A stretch of 22,173 nucleotides of DNA from Cruorifilaria tuberocauda (taxonomy: Eukaryota > Nematoda > Chromadorea > Rhabditida > Onchocercidae): the NCBI GenBank assembly GCA_013365365.1, contig JABVXU010000761.1:1-22173 (forward strand), read 5' to 3'. Position numbers and translations under genes: made by a program. Positions 1-10,900 of this stretch are shown here, one piece after another (positions within the stretch are counted from its first letter, which is position 1; every line of letters begins with the position of its first letter). The notes below the pieces were generated by a model, which was not told where the DNA came from, searched no databases, and saw nothing but the letters and a program-made list of their open reading frames with translations.

Positions 1-112
1 TCTGTCTGTCTGTCTATATATGTGTTTACGTGTATGTGTGTATGTATGCGTGTATATGCGTGTGTGTGTGTGCGTGTGTTTACGTGTGTATGTTTGTATG
101 TGTATGTTATGA
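1..112. repeat. TCTG / TGTATG simple-sequence tract
   Basis: The window opens with tandem TCTG units and passes into an imperfect TG/TGTATG/TGCGTG-rich tract ending near position 112. It is a plain microsatellite with no open frame or gene signal. It lies about 700 bases upstream of the receptor gene. Confidence 0.9.
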
Positions 113-812
113 AAGCTAAAATTTTGAAATTATTGAATGAAAAGCAGCTGCTTTAGCTGTTTGAAAAATTTATATGCACTAATTTTGAATGATTAAAATT
201 AAAAAAATTAGTACAAAAAATGAAGCACATCTTCAAGATGTACTTTAAGTGTAATTAATTAAACCAAATGAAAGAATTTTAAAAAGTTCAATTAACTTTA
301 ATAAATTAACTAAAATTAGATCATACGTGATAAATTAAATGAAAATGGAATGAATTAAGATATTTTAAATTTGAACAAATTAATTAATTATCCATATTTG
401 CACAAATTTTAACATTTTAATTTATGCACGAAATTATAATTTAATGAATTATGCGAAATATAAACTTTATAAAAGTTCATCATATATTTTGTTTCATAAG
501 GAAATAAATGAAAAAAAAAAGTATATAATTCGATTTGTTAATTAATTAATTATTTTGTAATCTTTTTTCCTCTTTTTGATTATATCAAAAACTTTTTCAA
601 ACTAATTTATCAAGTTTAACATATTTATAAATTTCGAAAAATGTAAGCATTATTTTCTCTCTCTCTCTCTCTCTCATTTTTTTTTAAAAACGTTATCAAA
701 ATATTATAGATAAGCATTTTGATTGACTGATAAAGTTCGAAATGCTTTTAGCAGTTGAAAAATGCTCATTAGGTTTCGTTCAATGGAACGCTGAAAACGC
801 TAAAAGGTAACA
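113..812. other. AT-rich upstream flank of the nuclear receptor gene
   Basis: This is very AT-rich DNA with repeated TTAATTAA motifs and no convincing open frame. A CT microsatellite interrupts it at 655-675. Possible acceptors for splice-leader addition or for an unseen 5' non-coding exon are the TTTTAG ending at 751 and the CATTAG ending near 770. Neither can be proved from sequence. I see no other gene or RNA here. Confidence 0.6.
655..675. repeat. CT dinucleotide microsatellite
   Basis: About ten CT units lie 140 bases upstream of the receptor start codon. A second CT tract occurs in this gene at the exon 6 donor. Confidence 0.9.
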
Positions 813-2862
813 ATGTCATCATCATGTTTATCAAGCGAAGATGATATAACTGTTCCGGAAAGTGGAACGAACGATTCATTATCACCGGAAAAATCATGCA
901 AAGTGAACTGGATAATTATTTCATTGTTTTATTTTAATCTATTGATTTTAATCTATTTTAATCTATTTTTTTAATCTATTCAATTTTGATTTTGTTTCTT
1001 ATTTAATGAAATTTATTATAATATAATTAAATTTTTTCAGGTAGCTAAATTATAAGGTAATTAATTAACCTGATTAATCTAATAGGTTTGTGGTGATCGT
1101 GCTATTGGTTATAACTTCTCAGTGATAACATGTGAATCGTGCAAAGCATTCTTTCGACGTAATGCTTATCGTCAAGAGGTTGTTTACTAAAATATACTAA
1201 TCTATTTTTAATTAAAAGGGCAACTTTATGCTTCACTGATAGTTCTCGAACTCATATTTAATTTAATTTCATAAAGTATTCGAGTGCAATCGTTGAAATT
1301 ATCGTTATCATTAATTTTATAACCTATTGTTAAATGTACTTAAAATCATTTGAAAAAAGTATATGTTGTAACAAATTCTATAATCCTTACTTTGTTTTCA
1401 ATTTTAATTTTAATATATATTGAATTCTAATTAATAGAATTTAATTATTTTAAGTCTCTAAAATGTCCATTCAATCAAAAATGCGTTATAAATGTGTTAA
1501 AACGAAGATTTTGTCAATCATGCCGATTACAACGATGTTTTCAGGTATATGTAATAAAGTACAAAATAAAACTTTAATTTGTTCGTTTCTTTTTCAACTT
1601 TTCAATTTAAATTAGCAAATTAATTAGATAAATTTTAAAATCGATAAATATCATACCCTATTACATTCAGTTTCACTATAATAATATAGTTTAGTGACAA
1701 AGATTGATTGGAAATCTTTTTTTTTGTTTTTTTTTTTTTTTTTTTACAGGTAGGCATGAAATGGATAATGCGAGAAGGTTATCGATCACGTAAACATCGC
1801 TTATCAACAATTCCAAAAAATGATGATGAAATTAAAAAAATGTTTGAACAAATTGATGATGGTGATGTTGCAGTACCAAAACAAATTCTTGTAGAACTTG
1901 TTAAGAAATCAGCGAACAGGTGATAAGTTATTTCACACTTAAATAAGTAAAAGAGAAATTATTTAGGAAGTAATTTAAGATAAATTAGAAATTTTTTTTT
2001 AGCAATCAATAATATTCACATTTTATGTGTCTTTTTTTAATCAATTTTTTTTTTCATCTATCAAATTTTTATCATTTCCATAATTTTTTAACTTTTAATA
2101 AATGATAAACTTATGCTATTGTAATTTATTTCCTAAATCTCAATTTTGTTTTTTTTTTTTTATATTGAATAAAATGTTTTCATCAGCAATTTTCATACAA
2201 TTCATTATTGAATTGAAATTTAAAAGCTCATTAAAGTTTTTTTCGCGATTATTTAGATATACCTTTATTACATTTTTGATTTAAAAAAAAAAGAAAAAAA
2301 CAAAAAAAAATACAATTATAGAAAAATATGAAAGAAATTACAATTTGATATAATATGATATGTTATCCTCTTTTTTTTTTTGATGTTAAATATTGAAAAA
2401 AATTGAATAAATTTATTTTAAATGATAAAATTTCAGACGCTTAACAGCATGTCAATGTAAATGTACCTGTGGATTTTATCCTTCGGATACTAAATTAACT
2501 GCTCTATCATCATCATCATCATCATCATCATTTACAGAGCAACGATTTCAATCATCTGATGAAATAATTGTTCCTTTTAATTCAACAAATCAATTTACAC
2601 GAGCAAATCATGATAATTTTTATCCTGAACGAGGGTTTGTTAAAATTAAAATTTTAATTGTAATTTTTAATTTTTGCAATGTAAATACTTAATTTTAATT
2701 AATAAATAGACTAGACTATTCATTGGTAACACCGGATTGCTTTACACCTGTACCACAAATACCACAAATGCCAATGTCTGTTCTACCGGAAATTTCAACA
2801 ACATGGAACGGAAATATTCGTTTGGCAACACCGACAACAATGCAACAGACATACATTATAGG

Positions 2863-2897
<35 letters not shown>

Positions 2898-5484
2898 CTT
2901 TTTTTAAATAATTAACTAATTTCGAATATTCAAAAAGTTTATTCATATCTTCATGAAATGTTGGATATACTTCAAGAGAGCGAAGAGAGTGAAGCATTTT
3001 TTCAATAAGCTATAAAGATATGAAATTTACGTAGAAACATTTTTTGTATTTTAAGCACATATTTATATTTCTATTTTATTTTTAAATTTTAGGAAAAGTA
3101 ATTTTTACTTTTCAGAAAATAATTTTTGATAATTTTTTGCAATATAGAGATTAAAATAACTTATAATTATTCTGAAGGAAAATAATTTCAGATGACAGTT
3201 ACTTTTCTGTGGATGCATTCGAAAGACTGCTTGCAGATGATAAATTACTACTTCAGGTAAATTACTTTCATTATCTGAGAAAGAATTAATTATTTGTTGT
3301 TAAGAATGAATTCAAGTTATGGTAATTAAATTTAGAACTAAAAAATCAAATTAAATAATATTTCCAATAGTATATTTTATAGAATTCGTGAAGAAATTTT
3401 AAAATTTATCAAAAAAATATCCGAGAGATAATTATTTTAAAGGAATTGATTGCTGCAAATGATATCCTCAAGCAACCGTTAGATTTATCAACAAATCAGA
3501 GACAATCCAGTGAGTTATCGCTTATGGATGTTGTTCGAATGACCGATTTGGCACTTCGACGAATTATCAGCATGGCTAAAGAACTTACATTTTTCAAAAG
3601 TTTATCAAGCAAGGATCAAATTTCCATTCTTAAAGGTTTGTTACTAATAATGCTAGCAAAAGCTTGATAAAGACTGATAACATTTCCAGTTTTTCGAGCA
3701 ATCTTTAATAGATGAAACTCTCGAACTCAGCTTGTTCATCTCTAACTTTATATTTAACATGAATTTCAAAGAATTCAATTAAAAAGATAGAAAATAATTA
3801 AGATGATTTTTTTTTGTTTTTAAGAATCATGATTGTTATCTGTTGGTTAATAAGATAACTAACTTAAAAAATAAGTTCCAATTTTTGATAATCATCAAAA
3901 TCTTGGACAAATTTCCATATTATACAAAGTTTCCTCTATTCGATCAAAATTGGAGAAATATTTGAGTTAAAATAATGGAATTAATTTATTGTATCAAAAT
4001 GAAATTATATTTTTGATTTTCGATTTTTCCATTTTCGAAAATATTATTTACAGGATCATGTAGTGAATTGTTGATATTACGAGGAGTTATGGTTTTTGAT
4101 CAAAAAAAACATGCGTGGAATACGAGTGTAATGCAGGTTTGTATCTTTCTTTACGTGCGATGAAACGTGAAATTTTCAACTTCTTGTTAACTACATAAGA
4201 AATTAAAAAATTTTCTGTATTTCAAATATTAGCACTTTGTCATTACTGATTTATTTATTTGATTTTAGAATTATTGATAATTTAACGAAATTAAGAACAG
4301 TACGAAATGATTGATTCCAATAGTATAAAACAACTGAAATCCAAATTAAATTCCAAGAAAAAAAGCGAAATAGAAATGAATGAAGTCTAAAATAATTTTG
4401 AATTCACTTTTATCTCTAATTGTAGCAACTAAATTATACTTTCTAATACTCTGTAACTGTAAACAGTTCAATGATACTAAGAACAAATAAGTATTTTTAG
4501 TATCGGAAATGATTTTTATCAAGGTTCCCTACAAATATCCATAATACAACTATTCCCAGGTAAATTATCGAAATAACTAAATTGATGACTTCATAATATT
4601 TTCCTCTTACTTCAGGGTTCAGCTGAACTAGAAATTAAATTGGATATACTAAAAAATTCCAAGGAATTGAAACATTACGAGGAGCATAAAAGGTATCTAT
4701 CATAATTTAATTTTTATCCAATTAATAAAATCAATTCATATTTAATCCAATAATTACAGGTAAAAGTAATGAATGAAATAAAGAATTCAGAATAGAAAAA
4801 TTTTGTGCTCATTACAATAAATAAAAGAAATAAACGAAGTTTAAAATAATTTAGAATTTACCTTCACCTTTAAAGTAACTTTTTAATAGCATTTAATGGA
4901 TTTATTAAAATAACGAAAAATTTTTTTCTAGGTTTTTGATAACATTTGGTGAGAAATGGGGTAAGAATGAATATATTATGTTATTACTTAATGCAATAAC
5001 ACTATTTTCACCATTTCGTACAAATCTTCAAGATACTCAAAAATTGCAAAAGATACGGCAAAAATATTGTGATGTATTGCGAAGGTAAATTATCTAAAAG
5101 TATAAATTTTAATTGACGCACTCTTATAGCTTTTTTTTTTTTGTTGACACTTCAAGTGAATTTTAGAGGCTTTAAATTTCTGGTGAAATCACCGTGTAAA
5201 ATGATTGCATCATTTATTTCACTGAAAAAGTAAAAAATTAAATTACTACTTCCGATTTCGTTTACTCAACTGAAATTCATTTAAATTATTCCATATGCAT
5301 GCTTAGATACCTTGGCAATCTTTATGTGGAATCTGAAGCGGAAAAAGCATATCAAGGATTACTCGAGAAACTAGGAGACGAACTGAATCATTTAAGCCAC
5401 AGTTTGCTTCGTATTTACCATAGCTTAAACAATGACGAACTGAATCCACTATTATGCGAACTTTTTGATCTCCCGCAAAAATAA
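813..5484 (+). CDS. DAF-12/NHR-8-type nuclear hormone receptor (12 exons, 513 aa)
   Basis: Exons: 813-902, 1086-1178, 1455-1544, 1750-1919, 2437-2634, 2710-2861, 3192-3256, 3443-3635, 4054-4136, 4616-4692, 4932-5084, 5307-5484. All phases agree and the total is 1,542 nt. The product is a ligand-regulated transcription factor acting in the nucleus. All eight zinc ligands are present (C29, C32, C46, C49; C65, C71, C81, C84). The P-box C-ESCKA-FF is shared by DAF-12, NHR-8, NHR-48 and insect HR96. The hinge has a [11 protein letters not shown] motif and a Ser8 run. The ligand-binding domain runs from about residue 275; it carries the signature [16 protein letters not shown] and ends in an AF-2-like helix, [10 protein letters not shown]. 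Only 28 residues precede the DNA-binding domain. The start is the first ATG after an in-frame TAA at 801-803, though an upstream spliced exon is possible. The length fits NHR-8 better than the much longer DAF-12, but I cannot separate the paralogues. Exon 2 uses a weak GTTGTT donor and exon 3 a TTTAAG acceptor; the spacing from FFRRNA to CPF supports both. Introns over 300 bases (1920-2436, 2862-3191, 3636-4053, 4137-4615) are AT-rich and hold no second gene that I can see. Confidence 0.9.
1086..1800 (+). other. DNA-binding domain exons (two C4 zinc fingers plus CTE)
   Basis: Exons 2-4 encode the zinc-finger pair and its C-terminal extension; the first ligand, C29, is on exon 1. Finger 1 is C-x2-C-x13-C-x2-C with recognition helix [11 protein letters not shown]. 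Finger 2 is C-x5-C-x9-C-x2-C, in the fragment [17 protein letters not shown]. The extension reads [17 protein letters not shown] and is rich in basic residues. The ESCKA P-box indicates an NR1J-type half-site preference by family knowledge; the binding site itself is not shown by this sequence. Confidence 0.9.
2507..2530 (+). repeat. (TCA)8 microsatellite coding poly-serine
   Basis: Eight in-frame TCA codons in exon 5 encode a Ser8 run in the receptor hinge. The tract is pure, so its length probably varies between individuals. Confidence 0.9.
2866..2894 (+). repeat. TC microsatellite abutting the exon 6 splice donor
   Basis: A run of about fourteen TC units begins four bases after the exon 6 donor GT (2862-2863). 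The first intron bases read GTCTTC, which departs from the GTAAG consensus seen elsewhere in this window. Confidence 0.9.
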
Positions 5485-5606
5485 ATGAAAAATGCTTATG
5501 TTTCACTCCTCTCTCTCCTTTATTTATTTGTTTTTTTGTCTCTCTGAGTAGTTCCATTTTTATTGTTTACCAGTCCTTAATGTAATAGCATTCATGTTGA
5601 ATTGGC

Positions 5607-5612
5607 AATAAA
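5607..5612 (+). terminator. AATAAA polyadenylation signal of the receptor gene
   Basis: A canonical AATAAA lies 123 bases after the TAA stop, followed by T-rich sequence. This spacing suits a nematode 3' UTR. The site is inferred from sequence only. Confidence 0.6.
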
Positions 5613-5639
5613 TATTGCAATTTAACTCTTTTTATAGCC

Positions 5640-7999
5640 TCTTACTGATAAATTTTACGAGTACAATTTAAAATTGTTACTTATATTATTAGAATCCTAC
5701 GTCATGATGAATGATTACAAGCAACAACGTTATTGATGGACAAAGTATGTTTTTAAAAAGCTGAAATTTATAAATAACATGGTTAAGTGGACGAGAAATG
5801 TGGAATACAGCAAAATATAATCTAAGCAAAATAAATAAACCCGTCCTTTGCAAAAGTTTCTGTTAGGATAATCAGAAATTCGATTTAACAAACGACAAAA
5901 TTAATTTGATACCAATATTCATCTGAAATGAGAGATTTGAGATTAAAGGAAATCAGCATCATGAAATCATTTTATAATTACTTATACATTACTACGAATA
6001 TGTGAAACAAACTACTATACATTAAAGTAACACGAATTCGTCGTGAATATTGTAGCAACAATCATATTTTCTTACCCAAGTTTCTCTCAAACACTGACTA
6101 AGAAACCTTGGAGTGTACAAAATCGATGCTGTTATGAAATAGTCGGTAGCATAACTGCTAAACTTGACAATCACCTTGACCAATTAAAACTAGAACTGCA
6201 TGTAACCAAGAATAACTTTGGTTAAATGAATCAACACAAGGTGAAAAAAAGGTAACCTTGACATCCAATGGAAGTTCTGGTACAACACTATCTACGACAC
6301 AACACATAAGCAAGGAATGATAGTCTTAAAATCGTGAAGTGCTTAAATTAGATCTTTCAAACCATAGAAATTAAAAATGCAACTATCTATAGACTAAATC
6401 GACCCGGCCAATTAAATATTATCGATGTGTTCCGTAAATTTCTTCAATGGATCAGAAAAAAAAAATAACCGTAAATGGTGAAGCTAAAACTATCGATATA
6501 TATAAATTACTCATTGAGCAAGTTTTAGCAGTACAATTTTATCGAATAGAAAAGGTACAATTCTTCCCAAGTATAGCTGTCGAAGCAGTCAAAAAATCAT
6601 TTAAAGGACATTTCACAACTGATCTTCAAATTGATTCACAGTGCACGTTGTCAATGCTTCCTTCTTCTCCACATCTTCCTTGCCCTTTTTCTTCCAAAAA
6701 TCTTAGAAAATACAACTATTAAACACTCATTGCTGCCTTTTTTTCTTTATCTGAAATAGGCCTAATTGAATAAAAGCAAATATTCTTTAAAATTGATGGA
6801 AAAAAAGGGCAAGATCACACCGAATATTAGCAAACCGGTTAGAGATTATGGTCAGTAACAATTATAGCAAGATCGGTAATAATTAAAAGGAGGCGCGGAT
6901 AAGGAAAGATATCAAACCACTCTTTTATTAGTATAATTTTTAAACCAAACAAGTACGAAAATAAAATTTCAGTTCAAAATCTTTGATGCTCTACACTTTC
7001 AGTATATCTCAACATTTCTTCTAGTCCATTTTTCTGCTCTTCCCTATTTTTTCCCTTCTTTTTTCTCGTTTCTTTCATAAAATTCCTTTATTCTGTATTT
7101 CATTACTTTGTCCTCTTCCTCTTTTGAGGTTGTACTCTACTACCTCATTGGTTAAGAATCCTGATTACAGATACAATCGCTGAGACCCCCAGGCCCAAAG
7201 TAAGCCATAAAAAACATTGTTTTTGCAATCGACAGAACGAAAAGGGGGATTAAAATGGGAGTATAAAAAACTTTCGTCATTATCATCAGCAACAGAAACA
7301 GTGCAGCAACAACAATTGTAAATAGTGAGTAGTAGTGGTAGTAGTAGTAGAAAGCAGCAGCAATACGTAAATAAATCCATACTGGTGTCATCTTTTCACG
7401 AGGAAAAGCATAATCAAGAAGATACCCCTATCCTACAATTTTTCGATTATTGAATTTAAAACTAAACTTCCCGATATATTTAATTTTTCGCAGGGAAGAA
7501 AATAGGGAAGAGAGGATGAAGTAATAAAACACAAAACAGCGCAACATAATGATATACTTACAGGAAAGAATGAGGAAAATCATACATTGAATTGTAGCAC
7601 AACTTTAAAAGCAACAATAATTCACAGAAAAATGAACAGGGGCACCCTACAGTAAAGACATTGCGACATACATATGGATCAGATATAATGAAACATAAAA
7701 GTACATATAAGAAGAGGAAGCGAGTGGGTTTTCTAGAAAATTTGAGCAAGGGGCCTAGGGGCAGTTCAAGCCAACCACACACAATTCTCATTCCTGATTA
7801 TTATCGGTACCATTAAACGAAACGAATTTCTTATCAATGTCTTGGTTGGAATCTTTTTGAATTTTTACCACGAAATAAGAATAAAATTATCTTTGCATTT
7901 TCCGATCCTTCTTATTATATTGTAGATTGAAGAAGCGATGAGTTCCTCACGGCTAATAAATTTACTAGAGAAAAAAACGCGAATAATTCAGGTGAACAA
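5640..7999. other. Convergent intergenic region, no supported gene
   Basis: This stretch of about 2.4 kb separates the ends of the two convergent genes. It holds short open frames, such as 6447-6722 (+, 91 codons, unrecognised), and a GTA-rich low-complexity patch near 7327-7350. There is no recognisable domain and no run of splice-compatible exons. The 3' UTR of the minus-strand gene must lie in its right part, but I found no AATAAA on the minus strand within several hundred bases of that stop codon. Confidence 0.55.
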
Positions 8000-10900
8000 T
8001 TAGCTTTCCATAGCATCGCGCACTGAAAAATTACATCGATTAAATATTGAAATTGAGCCGATAACATAATTTAGAGCGCAACCATGTTCCTACCTAATAC
8101 TGCTACAGATAAGCTGGTAGACAAATTGATTAAATGGCATAGTTAAAATGCAAATAATTTGGATTTATTTTGCTAACTTGCAGTTACCTAGAATATACTG
8201 CGTTTCAATACTAGACTGCTGGATTATTTTGCAATCCTGTTACGTTATCAAACAAGAAATTTTTACTAAAGCCATTTCTCTACATAAATTGTTGCAGTAC
8301 AAAAACCAAAAAATTCTTACTTTGCTGTTGCATAAGATTATGCGGATGAACATTAGGCTGTTGGGTCTGAATACGTGTTGGAGGTGTTTGATAGGGATCG
8401 ACGCCAGAAAGATTTAAGCTAACTGAATTTGGTATCACACTTGGAGGGGGTTGGTGCATCATAGGCATATTGCTTTTGTTCCACATCTAAAATGAATTGG
8501 ACACCTTATTATGAAAATTTAAATGTTTGCCTGACCGTCATGATCTATCAACAATCCATTCAACGGATTTTAGATGCAATCATACATGGATGATTTGACA
8601 CAGCCGAATATTTGGTCACGACAGTATATTGAAGAATGGCTTAAATTCAATATCAAAATGTTTTCTTAACCGTCATTATCTATCAACAATCCATTCAACG
8701 CATTTTAGATGCAATCATACATGGATGATTCGACACAGCCGAATATCTTCTGGTCACGACAGTATATTGAAGAATGGCTTAAATTCAATATCAAAATGTT
8801 TGCTTAACCGTCTTCATCTATCAACAGTCCATTCAACGCATTTTAGATGCAATCATACATGGATGATTTGACACAGCCAAATATTTGGTCACGACAGTAA
8901 ACTGAAGAATGACTTAAATTCAATATCAAACACTGCTGGAAATACATATTATGGAAATTTCAAATGTTTGCTTAACCGTCATCATTTATCAACAATCCAT
9001 TCAATGGATTAGATGGCTTAATAATTTCTTTTCAGGGTTTCTGCGTGCAAAAGTGTTCAAATTCAGTGATTTATTCTGAAAAAACTCCATTGGACCATTG
9101 AACTCACTATAATTGGATTCGTAATCAATTCAATCCAAGCTAGTGAGTGTTTATGAAACGCAAAATAAAACCTGTGTTTTTGCTGAAGTTACTGCAATAT
9201 AATTCACCAACTCGCGCAAAGGAAGCGTCTTAAAACTTGGTAAATTGTTCCGCATCATGTATTCGTTTATATATTCCTTCAAGTTATCACTGCAAATAAA
9301 AAATGCAGGCAGTCTTTCACTGCTGGAGTTAAATAGTAATTGCGGTCTATCAACTTGATGCTTTACAATGCATGATCTTTATAAATGAAAGGATGTAGAA
9401 TATGATTTGCATGAATTGAAAAAATTTTTTAAAAACTTTGAAATTAATCCAACATATCTTTCAGATGATATCAATATCAGAGAGTTCTTTAACTTACGGA
9501 GAAATATGTGGGAAATGATTTCTTAGAGTATCCAGCAAAGTATCACGTCGAGGAGACGAACTTCGGCTGTTCACCACCAGTGTACTCTAAACAATAACAA
9601 GAAAAAATTGTGAGAAGAAAAAAATAAAATCGAAAAAAAAGCGAAGTAGAGTAGAAGTAGAATGAATCATCTGATGACGCAAGGAAGATAAGAGCAAATC
9701 GTACAGTGACATCAGAGGTGTTCGAAGAAGCAGAGTGGTAACTAGCCCAACCAGTCCACTGCTGTGACTGGTAACCACTTCCCTGATGCTGCAAATGATT
9801 GTAGTGACTTGGCTGATTCGATATTATGCCGCTACTGGTGTTTCCAGCTGAAAATTTTATTGAAAATATGAACCGGATAAATAAGATATCTAATTTACAG
9901 ACAAATGAAAATATTTTTCATTCAAAAACTTACAAGACAGCGTAGTAAGCCATTCGTTCCCGCTTCCATTACTCCAGCCATTTGATTGTGGTGCGAAATG
10001 GCTACTCGTATTAGGAATACCAGGTGGTGGATGAGAGAGCTATAAAAACTAGTTCTGAATTTAATAACAAATGAACAATGATGTTGAAAAAGCTCAGAAA
10101 TTAATTAACCTGAGCAGAACTTCCACCGGTGCTGATGCCATAATCGGTACCGATGGGTCCGAATGAACGACTAGGATTGAGCAATTCATTGATCGAATTC
10201 ATAGCAAGCGGTCCATCCCAACTGGAACTCCAAGCAGTCGGTAACGATAATTCAGTAGCTGACGACGTAGTGGTGGTTGCCTGCGTGGTATTAGTCGAAC
10301 AACTGACTGTAATGTTATGACTGCTAACATACTCTATTATTGAACCCGTATGACTAGTAGGTCGAACGCCTGGAAAATGAAAACCTAAAAAGCACAACCG
10401 TTAGAGTGAAATTTTCAAAAAATACATTAAGCAAATTATAGTCTATGAAAACCGAAACAAAATTTATATTTTTTTAATTCCGAATGCTTCAATTTGGATT
10501 TCATTCCCTTAGTTCTTTATGAAACAATCTAACGGACTAAAAAACAAACCGATCGGTGCTATCGACGTAGCGGTGCCGGTAGGGGATTTCATAGGAGAAG
10601 ATGATGGAGGAGCAGGAGCTTTCGACATTGTGTGCATCGGAGCAACCGGTGCTACAGCAGAAGTTAACGAAGAATCTAAAAAATTTCAGATCAGGATTTC
10701 AGATTTGCCACATTAGCTTCAAAAACAATTCGAATAACGAGAGAAACTTACTAATAATTATACCACCCGTAGGAGTTCGATTACCAATTACTCCTACAGA
10801 TTGAACAACAGACGTCATAGCTTTTTCAGGACCAGCAGGCGATATTTGAACTGCAAACTGTCCTAATTTGAATTTCGGCGCAGGTGGAGGTTTTGGCACA

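Noticed and set aside
2102..2284. 60-codon frame in receptor intron 4
   Set aside because: It is AT-rich Phe/Ile/Leu low complexity inside an intron whose flanking exons join in phase.
6447..6722. 91-codon plus-strand open frame in the convergent intergenic region
   Set aside because: No recognisable domain, no partner exons in phase and composition like the surrounding DNA. It could be a decayed gene, but nothing supports that.
7152..7391. Tyr/Leu-rich minus-strand frames resembling a membrane protein
   Set aside because: The hydrophobic run comes from a GTA/AGC-rich low-complexity patch, and two overlapping frames are open at once.
8629..8871. 80-codon frame running through the tandem array with internal repeats
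   Set aside because: It reads the array in a frame different from the exon 20 frame and is open only because the unit lengths (135 and 138) are multiples of three.
8507..9016. A transposon or CRISPR-like array as explanation of the tandem units
   Set aside because: There is no transposase, no terminal inverted repeats and no target-site duplication. The core is an exon copy, the units are adjacent without unique spacers, and the genome is eukaryotic.
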